In this document: positions 62,720 to 64,000 of the stretch, piece by piece
Position numbering within the stretch: the first letter of the stretch is position 1
Layout: every line of letters starts with the position of its first letter
Assembly (NCBI GenBank): GCA_036250195.1
Contig: JAVHZZ010000073.1
Coordinates: 434,001-498,000, forward strand
DNA from: Mixophyes australis
Taxonomy: Eukaryota > Chordata > Amphibia > Anura > Limnodynastidae
Reading direction: 5' to 3'
Length of the DNA: 64,000 nt
The notes under the pieces: generated by a model
Seen by the model: the letters and a program-made list of their open reading frames with translations, nothing else
The model's database searches: none
Told to the model about the DNA's origin: nothing
Program-made: the position numbers and the translations under genes

Positions 62720-64000
62720 GCACGGAATTGTTATGGCTGCCACTTGTAAGAAATTGTTAAGCCACATATATGAGGTCTCTTAGATCCTCTGCCTCTGTTT
62801 CTGATATATTTTACAGGTAATGTGAGGCATTCCTAGGTGTTTACTTGGTGCAATCACGAACGATCTGCACTTAATTCTCAAGCCGCGCATGCGCACTGAA
62901 GAATATGAACTGTGCATGTGCAAAATGGCCACCAGCTATAGTATAAGTAATAAATGCACATATAGGTGAATTTGTTCTCCTGATAAAGTCTCTAGTAGAC
63001 GAAACGTGTTGAGGTCATTACATGTGATATATTTCTCAAACTTTCTCTGTATCCAATATTGGAATTGAACCACCAGTAATTCAATCTTTTGTTTTCTGAC
63101 TCCACTGAGTGGTGATCAGGGGAGGGGTGGCAAATTTTAGCCCTGGGGGGAAACCTCGATTCAACAGCCTATTAGGACCATTTTAAAGGGAAAAAAAGGC
63201 TAGTGGCTAAGTGATCCAGCCCAAGGTAGCCCATTATGTGACCGGCCCGGTGGGCAGGTGCCCCCCAGCCCAGCCTGCCCCTGGTGGTGACTAATGACAG
63301 TGAGTACTGGTATAATTACACATTGATTACAGATAAGACTTTGATTCTTTTATTTTTTGTGAATGTGCAATTTTTATATTATTCAATAAATTTGTTTTTA
63401 TGAAAAGATACTATATGGGGTTTCTCATTCTTTATATCTATGTATGGTGTGAACTAGACAAGCAATATTGAGCCAACAGGAACCTGTACAGATAAGCAAA
63501 ATAATTTATATTTATCTGGTACACATAGTATATGTGGTTTGGTGTGAAATAATATAAATAATTATATATATATATATATATAATTATTATATATTATATA
63601 CGTGCTTGGACGCTCACAAGTATATGTAGGTTAAGAGACCAGTGGAAGTCTTCATAAAGCAACACTTCCCAGCTGGATAATATATAACACATAGTGTAGT
63701 ATGTTAACACTTAAATATCCTCCACCCAGAAGAGCATTAAAGTCCAAAGACTAACGATTTTTCTTGTACAATAACTGGTGTTCAGTTCCTAGTGGTGCAG
63801 TTGTCTCTGGAAACCAGTGAACCACGTGTAGGTGAATGGGGTAACCCCCTTATATAATGTGCTTCCTTAAAAGCTTCTTGTATTATTGCGTTGTATTCTC
63901 TACATTGATCTTCATAAAGTCTTCTTTCAGTATATAGCTCCCAATATGGAAATGTGAAAAAAGACCTAAAAATATCTACTGCATTATTCTTTATTACACC
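62720..64000. other. 3' flank with dispersed repeats, no gene seen
   Basis: Contains a segment with agacgaaacgtgttgagg near 63000 that recurs in form at 45385 and 60487, a GC-rich block (63100-63300), and a TA palindrome (63558-63601). None was assigned. Confidence 0.5.

Overview
The window is vertebrate nuclear DNA, most likely from a frog. This is inferred from four things: tRNA-derived SINEs with a 'gctatataaataaatgatgatg' style tail, degenerate C2H2 zinc-finger exons, Ngaro-type tyrosine-recombinase retroelements with an SGNH hydrolase, and several hAT, MITE and Tc1/mariner families. There are no operons and no bacterial features. About 80-90% of the window is transposon-derived or duplicated sequence.

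The window is organised by a large, recent segmental duplication. Copy A runs from base 1 (it is cut by the window edge) to about 14731. Copy B runs from about 33026 to 57871. They are nearly identical by eye, and the offset grows stepwise (33056, 33203, 36107, about 43135) because of indels. Copy A has lost 147 bp and about 2.9 kb of a retroelement that copy B keeps. In copy B, about 3.3 kb of copy A (8251-11576) is replaced by 10.4 kb of foreign sequence (44357-54729).

The best candidate host gene, which I do not recognise, is on the + strand in both copies. In copy B it has a leader exon (29223-29314), five tandemly duplicated exons of 57-60 bp (30744-33621), a 69-bp exon (34985-35053) and a terminal exon (35719-36105). 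Every junction is phase 0, with AG/GT splice sites, and the model gives about 276 residues. Copy A shows only the last three exons (509-565, 1929-1997, 2663-3049). A duplicated promoter-like block with a splice donor (16749-17170 and 17621-18039) lies upstream of gene B. Decayed C2H2 zinc-finger exons lie near 12.5, 55.7 and 61.1 kb.

The mobile elements, in order, are as follows. A 230-bp MITE lies at 2328 and 35384. Nested Ngaro-like elements (ORF1, RT tail, tyrosine recombinase, SGNH hydrolase, split direct repeats) lie at 3797-6567 and 36850-42590. Ty3/gypsy gag-pro remnants on the minus strand are interrupted by a solo LTR. A complete 8.7-kb hAT transposon (20214-28917) has an 8-bp target duplication and an uninterrupted 1002-residue BED-type transposase, and sits between the promoter-like block and the leader exon of gene B. 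A second hAT is present as a circularly permuted pair of halves (46079-47812 and 51898-54729) that share 167 identical bases. A SINE-rich inverted and tandem repeat cluster lies between those halves. LINE, tyrosine-recombinase, zinc-finger and Tc1/mariner remnants fill 58-62.7 kb.
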